Counted from the first letter of the stretch, positions 24,935-37,136 are shown. The stretch: 64,000 nucleotides of DNA from Rhizomys pruinosus (GCA_009823505.1 VZQC01009966.1:1023399-1087398), one strand, 5' to 3'. Made by a program: numbers and translations. The notes: a model not told the origin generated them from the sequence alone.

Positions 24935-25562
24935 GACAAAGAATTTTTTTCTCACTTTTGGTCCCTGAAACCTAATACAATGCTTGAAATACTGTGAGTA
25001 CTTAGAAAATGTCTCAGGAATGATCATGCAAATCCTCTTTTTAAAATGACCTGGGATGTAATGGGGTAAAGGCATTATCCTATTAAGTCCCTTTATGAGT
25101 ATTCACAGCTGAGAGAGAGCTATGGTAGGGTATAGGAGACAGCCTGTGAACTCTGGGTCATAGTGGTGCTGCTGGTGTTTTGGTTCCTAAGACAAATGAT
25201 CGTTAGCTTTTAGCCTCAGCAATTTAGATGTTGAAGATTGTGAAAGAAGTAACGTTCTTTGCTAAATGCTGGAAGGAAAGTACTAGTTTGGAGTCTAACA
25301 AGTCGTTCCTGAAATGTGGCCTGTCTATAAGGCTTGGAAGAACCAGGCACACATAATCATAAACTGGAAGACGGCTGGATGCAGAGGGCTGAAAACACGG
25401 AAGGATCCTGACCTTGCTCAAGGAAATCACAGGTGACCCAAGCAGTAGCAAGTCCAGGTGGGCTCTCTGGGTCATTCATTGCTGTGAACAGTTAGAGGTA
25501 GGGTATAAAAACTTAGAGGTGCTCGTTATTTTAGTTGATAGAAAAACCCGTGACTGAGTAGA

Positions 25563-27597
25563 TTTTTTCTCTCTAGCCTTCTTCCCTCTCCAGCCGTCCT
25601 ACTGAGGGTGTATTTCTCTCTAGCCGTCTTTCCCTCTCTGGCCCATCCTTCTTAGGGTGTATTTCTCTCTAGCCGTCTTCCCTCTCTGGCCCATCCTTCT
25701 GAGGGTGTATTTCTCTCTAGCCGTCTTCCCTCTCCCACCCGTCCTTCTTAGCGTGTATTTCTCTCTAGCCATCTTCCCTCTCTGGCCCGTCCTTCTTAGG
25801 GTGTATTTCTCTCTAGCCATCTTTCCCTCTCTGGCCCATCCTTCTGAGGGTGTATTTCTCTCTAGCCATCTTTCCCTCTCTGGCCCGTCCTTCTTAGGGT
25901 GTATTTCTCTCTAGCCATCTTCCCTCTCCGGCCCGTCCTTCTTAGGGTGTATTTCTCTCTAGCCGTCTTCCCTCTCTGGCCCGTCCTTCTTAGGGTGTAT
26001 TTCTCTCTAGCCGTCTTCCCTCTCTGGCCCATCCTTCTTAGGGTGTATTTCTCTCTAGCCGTCTTCCCTCTCTGGCCCGTCCTTCTTAGGGTGTATTTCT
26101 CTCTAGCCGTCTTCCCTCTCTGGCCCGTCCTTCTTAGGGTGTATTTCTCTCTAGCCGTCTTCCCTCTCTGGCCCATCCTTCTTAGGGTGTATTTCTCTCT
26201 AGCCGTCTTCCCTCTCTGGCCCGTCCTTCTTAGGGTGTATTTCTCTCTAGCCGTCTTCCCTCTCTGGCCCGTCCTTCTTAGGGTGTATTTCTCTCTAGCC
26301 GTCTTCCCTCTCTGGCCCATCCTTCTTAGGGTGTATTTCTCTCTAGCCGTCTTCCCTCTCTGGCCCGTCCTTCTTAGGGTGTATTTCTCTCTAGCCGTCT
26401 TCCCTCTCTGGCCCGTCCTTCTTAGGGTGTATTTCTCTCTAGCCGTCTTCCCTCTCTGGCCCATCCTTCTTAGGGTGTATTTCTCTCTAGCCGTCTTCCC
26501 TCTCTGGCCCGTCCTTCTTAGGGTGTATTTCTCTCTAGCCGTCTTCCCTCTCTGGCCCATCCTTCTTAGGGTGTATTTCTCTCTAGCCGTCTTCCCTCTC
26601 TGGCCCGTCCTTCTTAGGGTGTATTTCTCTCTAGCCATCTTTCCCTCTCTGGCCCGTCCTTCTGAGGGTGTATTTCTCTCTAGCCGTCTTTCCCTCTCTG
26701 GCCCGTCCTTCTTAGGGTGTATTTCTCTCTAGCCGTCTTTCCCTCTCTGGCCCGTCCTTCTGAGGGTGTATTTCTCTCTAGCCGTCTTTCCCTCTCTGGC
26801 CCGTCCTTCTTAGGGTGTATTTCTCTCTAGCCGTCTTTCCCTCTCCGGCCCGTCCTTCTGAGGGTGTATTTCTCTCTAGCCGTCTTTCCCTCTCTGGCCC
26901 GTCCTTCTGAGGGTGTATTTCTCTCTAGCCGTCTTTCCCTCTCTGGCCCGTCCTTCTGAGGGTGTATTTCTCTCTAGCCGTCTTTCCCTCTCTGGCCCGT
27001 CCTTCTGAGGGTGTATTTCTCTCTAGCCGTCTTTCCCTCTCTGGCCCGTCCTTCTGAGGGTGTATTTCTCTCTAGCCGTCTTTCCCTCTCTGGCCCGTCC
27101 TTCTGAGGGTGTATTTCTCTCTAGCCGTCTTTCCCTCTCTGGCCCGTCCTTCTGAGGGTGTATTTCTCTCTAGCCGTCTTTCCCTCTCTGGCCCGTCCTT
27201 CTGAGGGTGTATTTCTCTCTAGCCGTCTTTCCCTCTCTGGCCCGTCCTTCTGAGGGTGTATTTCTCTCTAGCCGTCTTTCCCTCTCTGGCCCGTCCTTCT
27301 GAGGGTGTATTTCTCTCTAGCCATCTTTCCCTCTCTGGCCCGTCCTTCTGAGGGTGTATTTCTCTCTAGCCATCTTCCCTCTCTGGCCAGTCCTTCTTAG
27401 GGTATATTTCTCTCTAGCTGTCTTTCCCTCTCTGGCCCATCCTTCTGAGGGTGTATTTCTCTCTAGCCGTCTTTCCCTCTCTGGCCCGTCCTTCTGAGGG
27501 TGTATTTCTCTCCAGCCATCTTCCCTCTCTGGCCAGTCCTTCTTAGGGTGTATTTCTCTCTAGCCATCTTTCCCTCTACAGCCGTCCTTCTTAGGTG
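25563..27597. repeat. 48/49-bp pyrimidine-rich minisatellite, about 42 copies
   Basis: Tandem array; a unit reads GTGTATTTCTCTCTAGCC, then GTCTTCCCTCTCTGGCCC, then GTCCTTCTTAGG. Two homogenised blocks are visible. In about 25900-26630 units are 48 bp (GTCTTCCC, ending CTTAGG). In about 26640-27350 they are mostly 49 bp (GTCTTTCCC, ending CTGAGG). In the 48-bp block a CCCATCC variant recurs at 26027, 26171, 26315 and 26459, exactly 144 bp apart: a three-unit higher-order repeat. Since 48 is divisible by three, both strands stay open for more than 250 codons there. This is not a gene. Confidence 0.97.
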
Positions 27598-28386
27598 CAT
27601 TTATTTCCCCCCTCGGCATTCTCTGTCTCATTCTACTCAGGAGAATTTCTTCTGATTCAGTAGAAAACCTCAGGCTCTGCCTGACACTGCCAGTATCCCT
27701 GGGACCCATGAATATTTAGGACCTTATTTCCTAAATGTCCATTTTGTTCCAGTAGCCAAGGGCAAAGGAAATACTTATATGACAAAACATGTGGCTTTAG
27801 AATTTTCAGCAGGACGATGTAGGCTTTTGAGAGGATGGTCTCCTGACTGCTGATATCAGAACACGATTTTTGTCTATGTCCGGGGAGGCAAGGACTCAGC
27901 CAGACATTGTCCACTGCACAGGGCATGGAGTGGAGATCCAACGCAGCCATCCTACTGTCTAGCAGCTTGGTGCCAATGCTTCTTTAGAAGCAGCTTTGGG
28001 TAGATTATGTCCAGGAATCTAATGGCAGTTTGTGGGATTAAAAAATGAGGATTTCCTAGAGGATTGACAAGAGTTCAAGATTGCTAGGGTGTTGCAATAA
28101 AAAAATGCTAAGCTTGAGGAAAATACTGTTACCAACGAGAAGTTAGGGAGATTACACTGAGTAGCAGGAGAAGGGCTCTGTCATGAAGGGGAGAGTTTAG
28201 TCCACAGTTGCATCGATGAAGCATTGAGCTGCAGTGTTCATTAATTAGATTTTAAAAATTCAACCTTGAGCTGAGTTACATGGAATAAAATTAGAGGAAG
28301 GAATGCCAGAGAGGATTCTTTGATTTGTTCAGGTAAGAACAGCTGAGGGCTGCCATGCAGCGCCGTGCTCCTTTCCTAGCAAGGAG

Positions 28387-29053
28387 AGGACTGTGATAAA
28401 CACCATGGCTAAGGGAAAGTCCAGGGAGGAAGGGACATGTTTTAGCTTACAGACTGCAACCCATCATGAAGAGAAGAAATCAAGACAGGAAGCTGGAGGC
28501 AGGACCTGAAGCAAAGCCCGTGGAAGAGCACTGATTACCAGGTTGCTTTTCCAGTTGCTCAGCGAGGTTTCTTTCTTTTTTTTTTTTTTATTTAATTTTT
28601 TAAAAATTTTTGAGACACAGTCTCCCTTTAGTCCCACCTGCCCTGGAGCTTGCTTTGTAGACCAAGCTGGCCTTGAACTCACAGAGATCTGCCTGCCTCA
28701 GCTTCCCAAGTGCTGGGATTAAAGGTGTGTGCCACCATGCCTGGCCTAAGATGGTTCTTAGCCACCATGTGGGTTCTGGGAATCGAATCTGGGTCCTCGT
28801 CAAGAGCAGTCAGTGCTCTTAACCTCTGAGCCATTTCTCCAGCCCCTCAGCTAGTTTCTTACACACCCCAGGCCCACCTCTCCAGGGAAGGTACTACACA
28901 GTGGGAGGGGCTCTCCTACATCAATTAACAAATAAGAAAATTCCTCACAAACGTGGCCACTGGCAACTATGACAGAAAATTCTTCAGTGGAGGTTCCCTC
29001 TTTCCAAGTGACTCTAGTTTGAATCAAGTTGACAAAAACTAACCAGCACAATG
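28387..29053. mobile_element. Rodent interspersed repeat interrupted by SINEs
   Basis: Left part 28387-28560 (gacaggaagctggaggcagg...) and right part 28848-29053 (gaatcaagttgacaaaaact...) belong to the same family as 37137-37540. The SINE pair lies between. Family name not certain. Confidence 0.65.
28564..28846 (-). mobile_element. B3 SINE (head part) with inserted B1
   Basis: Antisense B1 at about 28570-28746, followed directly by antisense B3 head sequence (28747-28846, ending gagccatttctccagcccc). The T-rich left end suits the B3 tail, so the B1 probably landed in the B3. Confidence 0.8.
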
Positions 29054-30105
29054 ACCAATCAATGGGAAGGAATTCATCTGATCACAGTGTAGTAATAATT
29101 GGTGTGTTCAAATAGGGAGTTTTCTCCAAGGGCTATATTGATTAAGAGAGAAGAACACAAATGTACAAGACTAACAACTGAATCTTTCATACCTCAGACA
29201 ACAGATCATCACTTTGGCCATTATTCAGATATGATGGAATCTCTTTGACACATTTAAAAAACTGTACAGAGGAACAGTTAATTTTAGTAAATTTTATTTT
29301 ATTAAAATAAATTATAAGGCAGCTCTATAATTGCTTGGTGAAATGACTTATGGTCTTGATGATACAGGATGTCAAGGTGGAATGATGGCCAAAATCCTCC
29401 ACCTCATGAGAGTGCCACACTGCAAACATCTCCTTCCAGGACTTCTGCAACTGCATCCTAGAGTTCAGGAGAACATGTTGAGAATAGAGTTTTGAGACTG
29501 ATGCTGGAGGGAGCATATATAAAGAATGAGGCATTGGTAGCAAGCCTAGAGAAAGCACAAGTGATTACTGATGGGAAAGGTGAAGAAAAATGATTAGTAC
29601 ACTTCAGTAAAGATGTTCAGCATCCTCGGGGTGGGCGGGGTTTATGGGGGAGAGGGAGAGGAAGGGCTTATTCCCTTACAGAGAACTCGACATGCCTTTC
29701 TTTCCCTCTTTCTCTCTGAAATTATTCATTTGTGTTTTTTGTCTTTTGTTGTTTTAGAAAAAAATTAAAAAGGATACAGATTGAAGGATGTTAAATTTTC
29801 TTAAAAAATGAGCCCCCTTGTTCTGGAAATTATATAAGATTATGGTGCCTCTCATGTCAGTGCAAGAATAACACTATGATGCATCTTCAAATTATAAGTG
29901 AATATACTGCAAATATTAATATATCAACTAGAAATATAAGTAAAAGGAATATAGATGAAAACAAACTAATACATATTTAGACTTTCTCAGTTTTAGAATT
30001 TCCTCAATAAGCAGCTCTTAAAATGCAAGATAAAATTATGAGTTACTATTAGCAGAATATCCGTCAATGTAGTAGAAGCTTTAGGAATTAAAAGGCTTCC
30101 TGTTG

Positions 30106-30245
30106 CTGGCTGTGGTAGTGCACACCTTTAATCCCAGCACTCGGGAGACAGAGGCAGGTGGATCTCTGTGAGTTCAAGGCCAGCCTGGTCTACAGAGTAA
30201 GCTCCAGGCCAGCTGGGACTAAAGGGAGAGCCTGTCTCAATACCC
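30106..30245 (+). mobile_element. B1 SINE
   Basis: Sense B1: ggctgtggtagtgcacacct, ctttaatcccagcactcgg, ccagcctggtctacagagt, ending gcctgtctcaa. Confidence 0.93.
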
Positions 30246-30544
30246 CCCTCCCACCAATAAAGCCCTCCTGTTAAGGAAGCAGTAGGGAGGCCTTTTTCTT
30301 TGAATGACACCTGGAAATTAGGAACTCACAGTAATTCAATAAATAATCACGATAAATTAATGAGTTTGTTGTATATATTCAAAGATTGTGGGATTTTTTT
30401 TTTGTGGCAGTTGCCAATTTACAAACATATCTCTACCAAACAGGTTTCTAGGTATGCGCAAAGACATGGTGTCAACCTTGAGATGGCCCTGTTCTTCTTG
30501 TGAGAAGAGATTGGTCATGGAAACCACTAGGGAATATGTTTTAT

Positions 30545-30912
30545 GGTTAACACACATGCATACATAAGCAGACACATATGCACATAGATATACACATACA
30601 ATATACAAAACACATACATACACAATATACAAATATATTCACATACCTACATGCATACTTGCACCTACATGTATACATATACACACAGGCACACATACAC
30701 ACATGCATATACATGCACACATGTACCCCCATATACACACATATACACAGATAGGAACACATACACATAAGTACAGATATACACATACACATAGTCACAC
30801 ATATGCACATACACACTTAGACATGCATACATATAGGCATACATACAAAAATGCACACACAGACACATAGTCACATAGACATGTATACACATATATACAC
30901 ACACACATATAA
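30545..30912. repeat. Imperfect CA/TA/CATA-rich tract
   Basis: About 370 bp of purine-pyrimidine alternating sequence (ACAC, ACATAC, ATAC units). It gives chance Cys/Met/Val-rich ORFs on the minus strand. Confidence 0.9.
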
Positions 30913-31516
30913 GTCCTTCACGTGCAGTAACTCTGAGTGAATGACTTCTTAACATTAAGTGCTAATTTCACTAGATTATTACTTATCTTCATACAAAACG
31001 CTTTCATTCTTTTAGTCATTCTTTTAGTAACAGAAGCATTATGTTGCGCAGTTAGTGATGTTTGGATTTAAATATACTCCCCAACTGTATGAATCAGCTC
31101 AATAAACAGTAGCTAAGCAGTGTTGTTGCTAAGTAAAACTGCATGGGGATTATTATTTTTTTCACTTTGAATTCGACTTGATTTTCAGTTATCACTGATT
31201 ATCTGAAAATCTGGATGACACAAATATATTCAAATATGATCTTCATAGGTAGAGAAGGAATATTTTGCTTATGTTTGCTCATGAACTAAGAAGTTTAGGA
31301 TGATGTTTTTGAATTTGTCAATTTTAAATGGTTTTATAGCTCAAAACTACATGACATGTAGATCTTTTCATCTGATCTGTTATAAACCTTATTAACATTA
31401 TTTAAACAAAACTTTGAAAATGATTTTTTACTCTTCAAATCTACATTTTGTTAATTTAATTGATGTTTATATATATTTTCCTGTCTGTTATGTTCTCAGT
31501 TGAGTATATGCATATA

Positions 31517-31588
31517 AATGAAAATATTAATTAATCTCAAGATACATACACACATATATGTGTCTTGAGATTAATTAATATTTTCATT
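31517..31588. repeat. 72-bp inverted repeat / hairpin
   Basis: Perfect 26-bp arms: left 31517-31542 (AATGAAAATATTAATTAATC...), right 31563-31588 as its exact reverse complement. The stem extends past one G-T wobble by five more pairs, leaving an 8-base loop (31549-31556). It lies about 900 bp upstream of the large Mlip exon. There is no similarity to a transposon family I know. Confidence 0.93.
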
Positions 31589-32487
31589 GATCTTCCTAAA
31601 TTTACGATGAATGCATATTTACATATTAATGTGATACAATAAACTCCATAATTAAAAAAATCTCTGTTTAAAAATTTTAGCATTTCAGTCTTAAATTACA
31701 CATTGCTTTAAATGCTGTGAGAAAACATTTAACTGCTCTTTCACAAGCTTTCTCCACCACATATAAAATTACAGTTTGGTGTGGGATTGGAGGTTGCCTA
31801 GTTTTCAGTGGATCATAAGTTCTCTGGCTTCTTTCAATATGAAAGGGAGCCTGTGTTTCCTGCAGAGCCCACATGCTTGGCGGAATGTTCATTAGCTGTG
31901 ACTGCTACTGACTCATTGTGGCAGGTGATTAGGAAAAATACACTAAACTCCATCTCTATTTGGAATTCCTCTTCACTCTCTCAATTTTTCATTCTGTTCA
32001 CAACATTTAGGAGTATGTAGTTCAAGTTTTAGAACTGTAAGGAATTGAAATATATTAATTTTCAGGATTCTAGTCATTATCAGTACATTATGGTTTATAT
32101 CATTGCAATGGGAGAATATCTTCTTCATTTTTCCAAATCGAAATTTGAAATTTAAAATGATGCTGACTTAAATCTTTTCAAATTACACAATTCCTAACTA
32201 GGACAATTATTTTAAATATTGTCAATGAATTACTTTCAAACTGGAAGTATGAAAACAAATTTTACATTAATTTTTATTCCAAGGATCAAATGAGGTATAA
32301 TACTTGACAGTTTATGTCTTCACATTGAAAGCAATTTCTCGTTAACATGCATAATGTCCTTCGTTTTTAGTGGAAGTTTAAAATGTCTCATCTCGTGTAA
32401 ACTAATAGCCTGCACAAGCCCACAGCGAAGAGTTTTGTATAGTTGCAGAAGCCGTGTCCTGTTTCAATCTTTTTTTCTCTCCTCTAG

Positions 32488-34014
32488 CTAACTTCTCCCA
32501 CTACCTCTGAGCAGCTTGCCTGTAAACCGCCTGCTTTCTCCTCTGTCTCCACAACTAATCAGAAAACGCCACCCGTCCCAGCTAACCTCAGCCGAGTCTC
32601 TGTGCTACAGGAGTTTCGCTCCGAGAGGCTGGATGTCGGCGGGGCCTTGGTAGAAGAAACAGCGACATACTTTGAAACTGCTGCTCATGATTCTCCTTTT
32701 TCTGCATCGAAAGGCGCTTCGACATTGCCATTTCCCTCTTCCACTCAACTGCCAGGGTCTAGTTTCTGTGGTTCAAATGCAGCTGATCCAGCTGGTGGGC
32801 CGCCTTCTGAATCCGGGAAGAAGACGAAGACAACGAGGACGGCTACTCCACACATCCTTAGTCACAGGGAAAATTCGAGAACCAGTCCTTCACCTGCCTC
32901 TGCAGCTTCTCTGAAATCCCTTCCAGCCTCCTACATACCAGTCCGCATCGTCATGCACGCACTGTCTCCAAGTCCCCAACCACTTACCTCCTCTCTCCAA
33001 GGCTCCCAGTCTACGGTCTGTAGCCAAATGTCATCCACAGGGAGTCTTTCAAAGTCTGGGGTGAGGTCACCAGTGCCCTCTCGTCTCTCCCTCCTCACTG
33101 CTGTGCTCAGATCAAACCCTTCTCACCAAAGACCCCTGTCCCCTGCATCCTGCCCCACGTTTTCTCTCAACTCCCTGGCCTCTTCAACTCTCACGCTTGA
33201 TCAAAAAGGAAAGCAAACCCCACCCCAAAAGTCACTCTCAAGTTGCTCCTTGAGAGCAGCGTCTCCAGCGCAAGAACCCCAGACTTCTGAGGAGGCCCGG
33301 CCATCCTGCCACCCGCCCTTCTTTCCTGGGCCTGCTCCTCTTACTCAGGGGCACGCCCTTTCCCCTCCAGCACCGGCGAGGGGCAGTTCTGCCTCGTTGA
33401 ATGTACAGAAGGCAGCGCCGGACACGCTGAAGGGCAGCAGGAACCCCCTGCTACAAACCAGTTTTGCGGCTGTTCGTCCTCTTGCACCAAGTTCTTCCTC
33501 TCTTTGTTCTTCCAAGGACAGACCGGACAGTGACCTCAGGGGTCTTGAAAAGCCCAGGAATATTCCCCCCCACACTTTAGCCTCCCCTGTATCACCTCCT
33601 ACATCTCCTGTTAATGAGAGTACTGCAGCTTCCTCCCGGGAGAAAAGTTTCCATCCTTCCCCAGCCCTCTCCAGCCTGATAGACAGATCTAAAAGAGCAT
33701 GCGCCCAACAACACTCAGGGCAGAGGCTGGACCAGCCAGCTCCTCTGGCGGTCTCCAATGCTAGCTCTGCTTCTCTTCCCAGCTTGGGGGTCTCCACTCT
33801 CCCTCTGGGTAATGTGCCCACCCAGGCCTTCCAGCCTAGGCCTTCAGCCCTGCAACCAAACCGTGGCAGCGGCACATTTCCATCGAGAACCGGCAAGTCT
33901 GAAAGCAGGATATCCAACCACAGCCCACTTGTTTCAGACCCATCTTTTCCCGTCTCTCTAACAAGAATCAAGGAGCCCATTACACCAACAGGCCCCGAAA
34001 ATAAGAAACCCAAG
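32488..34014 (+). CDS. Mlip: Mlip large internal exon B (509 codons, phase 0-0)
   Basis: Large alternative exon of MLIP. A long pyrimidine tract ending ctcctctag precedes it, and the donor is AAG|gtatat, weaker than consensus. It is open over all 1,527 bp. It begins LTSPTTSEQLACKPPAF, contains LDVGGALVEETATYFET near residues 47-63, and ends TGPENKKPK, as in long rodent MLIP isoforms. It is extremely rich in Ser, Pro, Thr and Ala with no hydrophobic core, membrane segment or recognisable domain, so it is probably disordered. Motifs shared with the family include SYIPVRIV and SPASCPTFSLNS. Because the exon is symmetric, skipping it removes 509 residues and keeps frame, which would explain long and short isoforms (inference). 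If the donor is not used, the frame continues into the intron for 20 codons and stops at 34074. The opposite strand is open over 230 codons by base composition only. Confidence 0.95.
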
Positions 34015-36145
34015 GTATATTTTTTTGCATGTTGCATGCTTATTTTGAAGGGAAAATTCAGTATGACTCCCTGAGCATTTTATTGAGCCAGGGTGTTGGT
34101 CCTAATTATGGAATTAAAAACAGCTAGCTGAGATTTTGCAACATGATGCATGTCTTATTACTTAATAAGAAGGACTCTAATATCCATCAAAATATCTTGT
34201 ATTAACAGTATCGATAGTAAATAGGATTAGTATTTAAAGTATAATAATATCACAGATCTGCGCTTATGATATGGCAAACAGCTTGAAAAATCTCTTTTCT
34301 TGGCCATGGCCAGTTATAACGAGTAATTGTTTTCTCTCCTATAAGGTTAATTTTTTTATTCTTCCTGAAGCTCCAACTGAATCAATTTGGATTTTGCTCT
34401 ATGCATGTAGGGCAAAAGGGAATAGGCATTTTCTTTATATGGAAAATTGTTTAATTTACTCCAAACACTAAATATTTAGCAATTACTAACCACAGAAAAA
34501 TGAACGGGCTGAGTAAACAGAAATAGAATTAAGAGAAAAAAAATGCAGGCATTAAATGCTCTGAAGCATCTGTTGGCTGTGCAAACAGCATTCATTCAAC
34601 CTGAGAGGGGAAAGCCTTGAGGAGTGACGCTGCAGTTCAGGTCTGGGGGCGCCAGACAGTTGCACTCTATGGCATGCCGGCTTCCTATCTATTCTCAAAG
34701 AACTCAGGAAGGGATCCTGTACACACAGAGACTAGGAACTGTTAAGCGAATAAAAGAAAATTACAAAATGCCAGTATTAGCAGTAGTTCAACTTGTGGCA
34801 ATGATGGAGTGCCAAGGCTTTGGAATACCACAGGGAGTGCCTTAAATTCTGTTGTTACCAGAAGACAAACATGAGGCTACAGAAATAATGCAACCCATAG
34901 GATCAAGGTACTGATATTGCAGCATACTTCAAATTAAAGAGCACGTCTCAGGCACTTACTGTGTGCCCAGCACTGTGCTAGCTTTCTTAGGAGAGTCAAT
35001 GAGGTTTTAAAGAGAATTAAAATGTAATTATCTAACTTTAAAAATCCCTCTAGTCATCAGTAAAAAAATATTACACATACGCAATTTTAAGAAGCTTCAA
35101 CAAGCTATCTACAGCCCAGCTAGATTGTAAGTACAGCAGTCTTTCTAAAACCTAGGAATAATTAAATCTCACATAAAAATGGCAGTATTTTCATATAGCT
35201 TATGCATTGTCTCATATACTTTAAATCATCTCTAAATTGTTTATAGATAGATAAATAAAGTATAAATAGAGGCTAAATAACTGTTATACTGTATTATTTA
35301 GGGAATGATGGAAAAAGGAAAGTCTGCACAGTATTTTTGAAATATTTTAAATCCATGTTCAGTTGAGTCTACAGATATAGAAGCTACGGTTGCAAAAACC
35401 GGCTGGATGAGAATTGTATAGCTCATACCACAAATAAGATAATTGTTGCCTAAGTTCAACATAACAGGAACATTACAATGGGATATTGTTAGTGAAGAGT
35501 TATTATAAATGTCAAGGTTGTCAGAAATGTTTAGGATTTACATTAATGAAGAGGAAAATAATATTTTAGAAATGAGAAACAACCTGACTAAATCCACAGA
35601 TGATCTGGAAGATTCAGGAAACAGAAGACGGATTGCTTCATCATGGAGTAGCAGTACTGATAGCAAGAGCAGCCACTGTCACATGATTCATAAAAATCAA
35701 AACTATTGTACTCAAAAGAACTAAAGACAATTAAAATAGATGGTTTACTTATAACCATATGAGATTAGTAAGGTTTTCAGCCTCATTTTGTATCTGCTAA
35801 TAACTGAGTTTCAGTGAGTTACATGTCTGGCACAGAGCTGAAGTTTATAATAATTTAAGCATGCCAATTCTTGAAGCCATCATCCTTAAACTATGATTTA
35901 TTAATATGAAGAAGTAACTCATATTAATTATCAAGTTAGCCTGACTTTATAATTATTATAAAGGAAATCTTTATTATGAAATAATGACCAGAAATCTCAG
36001 CTTATATCTTTTTGGGTCATTAAAATGTATTTGAAGACATTAAAACTTTGTATTTTAAACTTTCAAAGCAAATGAAGTTAACATTTAGCTTTTTCTATAA
36101 TTCTGCATTTAAAATTCCTTCTGATTTAGGTAAAATGATCTTTTT

Positions 36146-36395
36146 ATTTTATTTTTTATTAATTTTATTTATTTCTGTATGCGTATGAATGTACTGTCTG
36201 CATGCAAGTTTGTGCACCTGTGTTGTGCAATGCCGCAGAGGTCAGAAGAGGGCGTCGGATTCCCCTGGAACTGGAGTTCTCCTGGAATTGGAGTTTCAGA
36301 CGGTTCTTGGCCGCCATGTGGGTGCTGGGGATCGAACCTGGGTCCTCTGTAAGAGCGGTCAGCGCTCTTAACTGCTAGGCCATCTCTCCAGCCCC
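36146..36395 (-). mobile_element. B3-type SINE, first of two at one site
   Basis: Antisense full-length copy. Flanked by AAAATGATCTTTTT at 36132-36145 and 36396-36409. Confidence 0.95.
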
Positions 36396-36409
36396 AAAAT
36401 GATCTTTTT

Positions 36410-36654
36410 TTTTTTTTTAATTTTATTTATTTCTGTATGTGTATGAATGTACTATCTGCATGCAAGTTTGTGCACCCATGTCGTACAATGCCACAGAGGT
36501 CAGAAGAGGGTGTCAGATTCCCCTGGAACTGGAGTTCTCCTGGAGTTGGAGTTTCAGACGGTTCTCGGCCGCCATATGGGTGCTGGGGATCGAACCCGGG
36601 TCCTCTGTAAGAGCAGTCAGTGCTCTTAACCACTAGGCTATCTCTCCAGCCCCC
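36410..36654 (-). mobile_element. B3-type SINE, second of two at one site
   Basis: Antisense full-length copy beside the first. It shares the middle AAAATGATCTTTTT and has a third copy at 36655-36668. Differences from the first are mostly at CpG sites. Confidence 0.95.
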
Positions 36655-37136
36655 AAAATGATCTTTTTATTAACCTTTCACTATAGATGCGTGATTTGAA
36701 ATTTACTTCTTGTATACTAAAAATTGTTGATCTAACCAGTATTATTTTTTGAATTTGTTGAGTTTTAAATTTACAATAGGGTCTCCTTATGTAGACCAGG
36801 GTGACTCATGCTTTTCCTGATTCAACCTCCACAGTGCAGGCATGCACACCCATGCTGTGCTATTGAGAATCCTTCTTTAACACTTACCTGCTGTCCACTT
36901 AAATTACTCATTACCCTTTGTGACAAGTTCGTTCACACGAGCAGCCTGTTGAATGTACTTCCATTTGTGGTTCACTGCTTTATCCTGTTGTGGGTCTAGT
37001 CAGAGTAGACTGGACACAGGCCTCTGTAAAGTGCTGAAGACCTACTTTCTCTACTCTCAAGAAGAACTTTCAGCACTAGTTACATTTCTGTTTAATTTTT
37101 CTGATCCCTAATTTAAAATTCTTGCTTGCTGTTCTA

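Larger units (their letters stand above)
16934..32487 (+). other. Mlip: Mlip intron A-B (15,554 bp)
   Basis: Intron between exon A and the large exon. It contains a young B3 SINE, an antisense L1 complex (19.4-24.8 kb), the 2-kb pyrimidine-rich minisatellite, nested SINEs at 28.4-29.05 kb, a CA/TA-rich tract and a hairpin. The stretches 16934-17760, 18079-19450, 24935-25560, 27600-28385, 29055-30105, 30246-30545, 30915-31515 and 31590-32480 show no recognisable gene or repeat, only AT-rich sequence with chance ORFs. Confidence 0.8.

Noticed and set aside
25620..26732. Open frames of 258 and 277 codons on opposite strands with 16-residue repeats
   Set aside because: They are translations of the 48-bp minisatellite; 48 is divisible by three, so frames stay open. 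The 49-bp units next door break them.
25563..27597. CRISPR-like regular repeats
   Set aside because: There are no unique spacers; the whole unit repeats. The setting is a rodent intron.
25563..27597. TTAGGG telomere-like hexamers
   Set aside because: One TTAGGG per 48-bp unit, created by the unit sequence; not tandem telomere repeats.
33345..34037. 230-codon open frame on the minus strand
   Set aside because: Shadow of the Ser/Pro-rich Mlip exon; the plus strand matches MLIP with proper splice sites.
35509..35724. 71-codon Ser-rich open frame as a cryptic Mlip exon
   Set aside because: No acceptable acceptor/donor pair and no match to remembered MLIP sequence.
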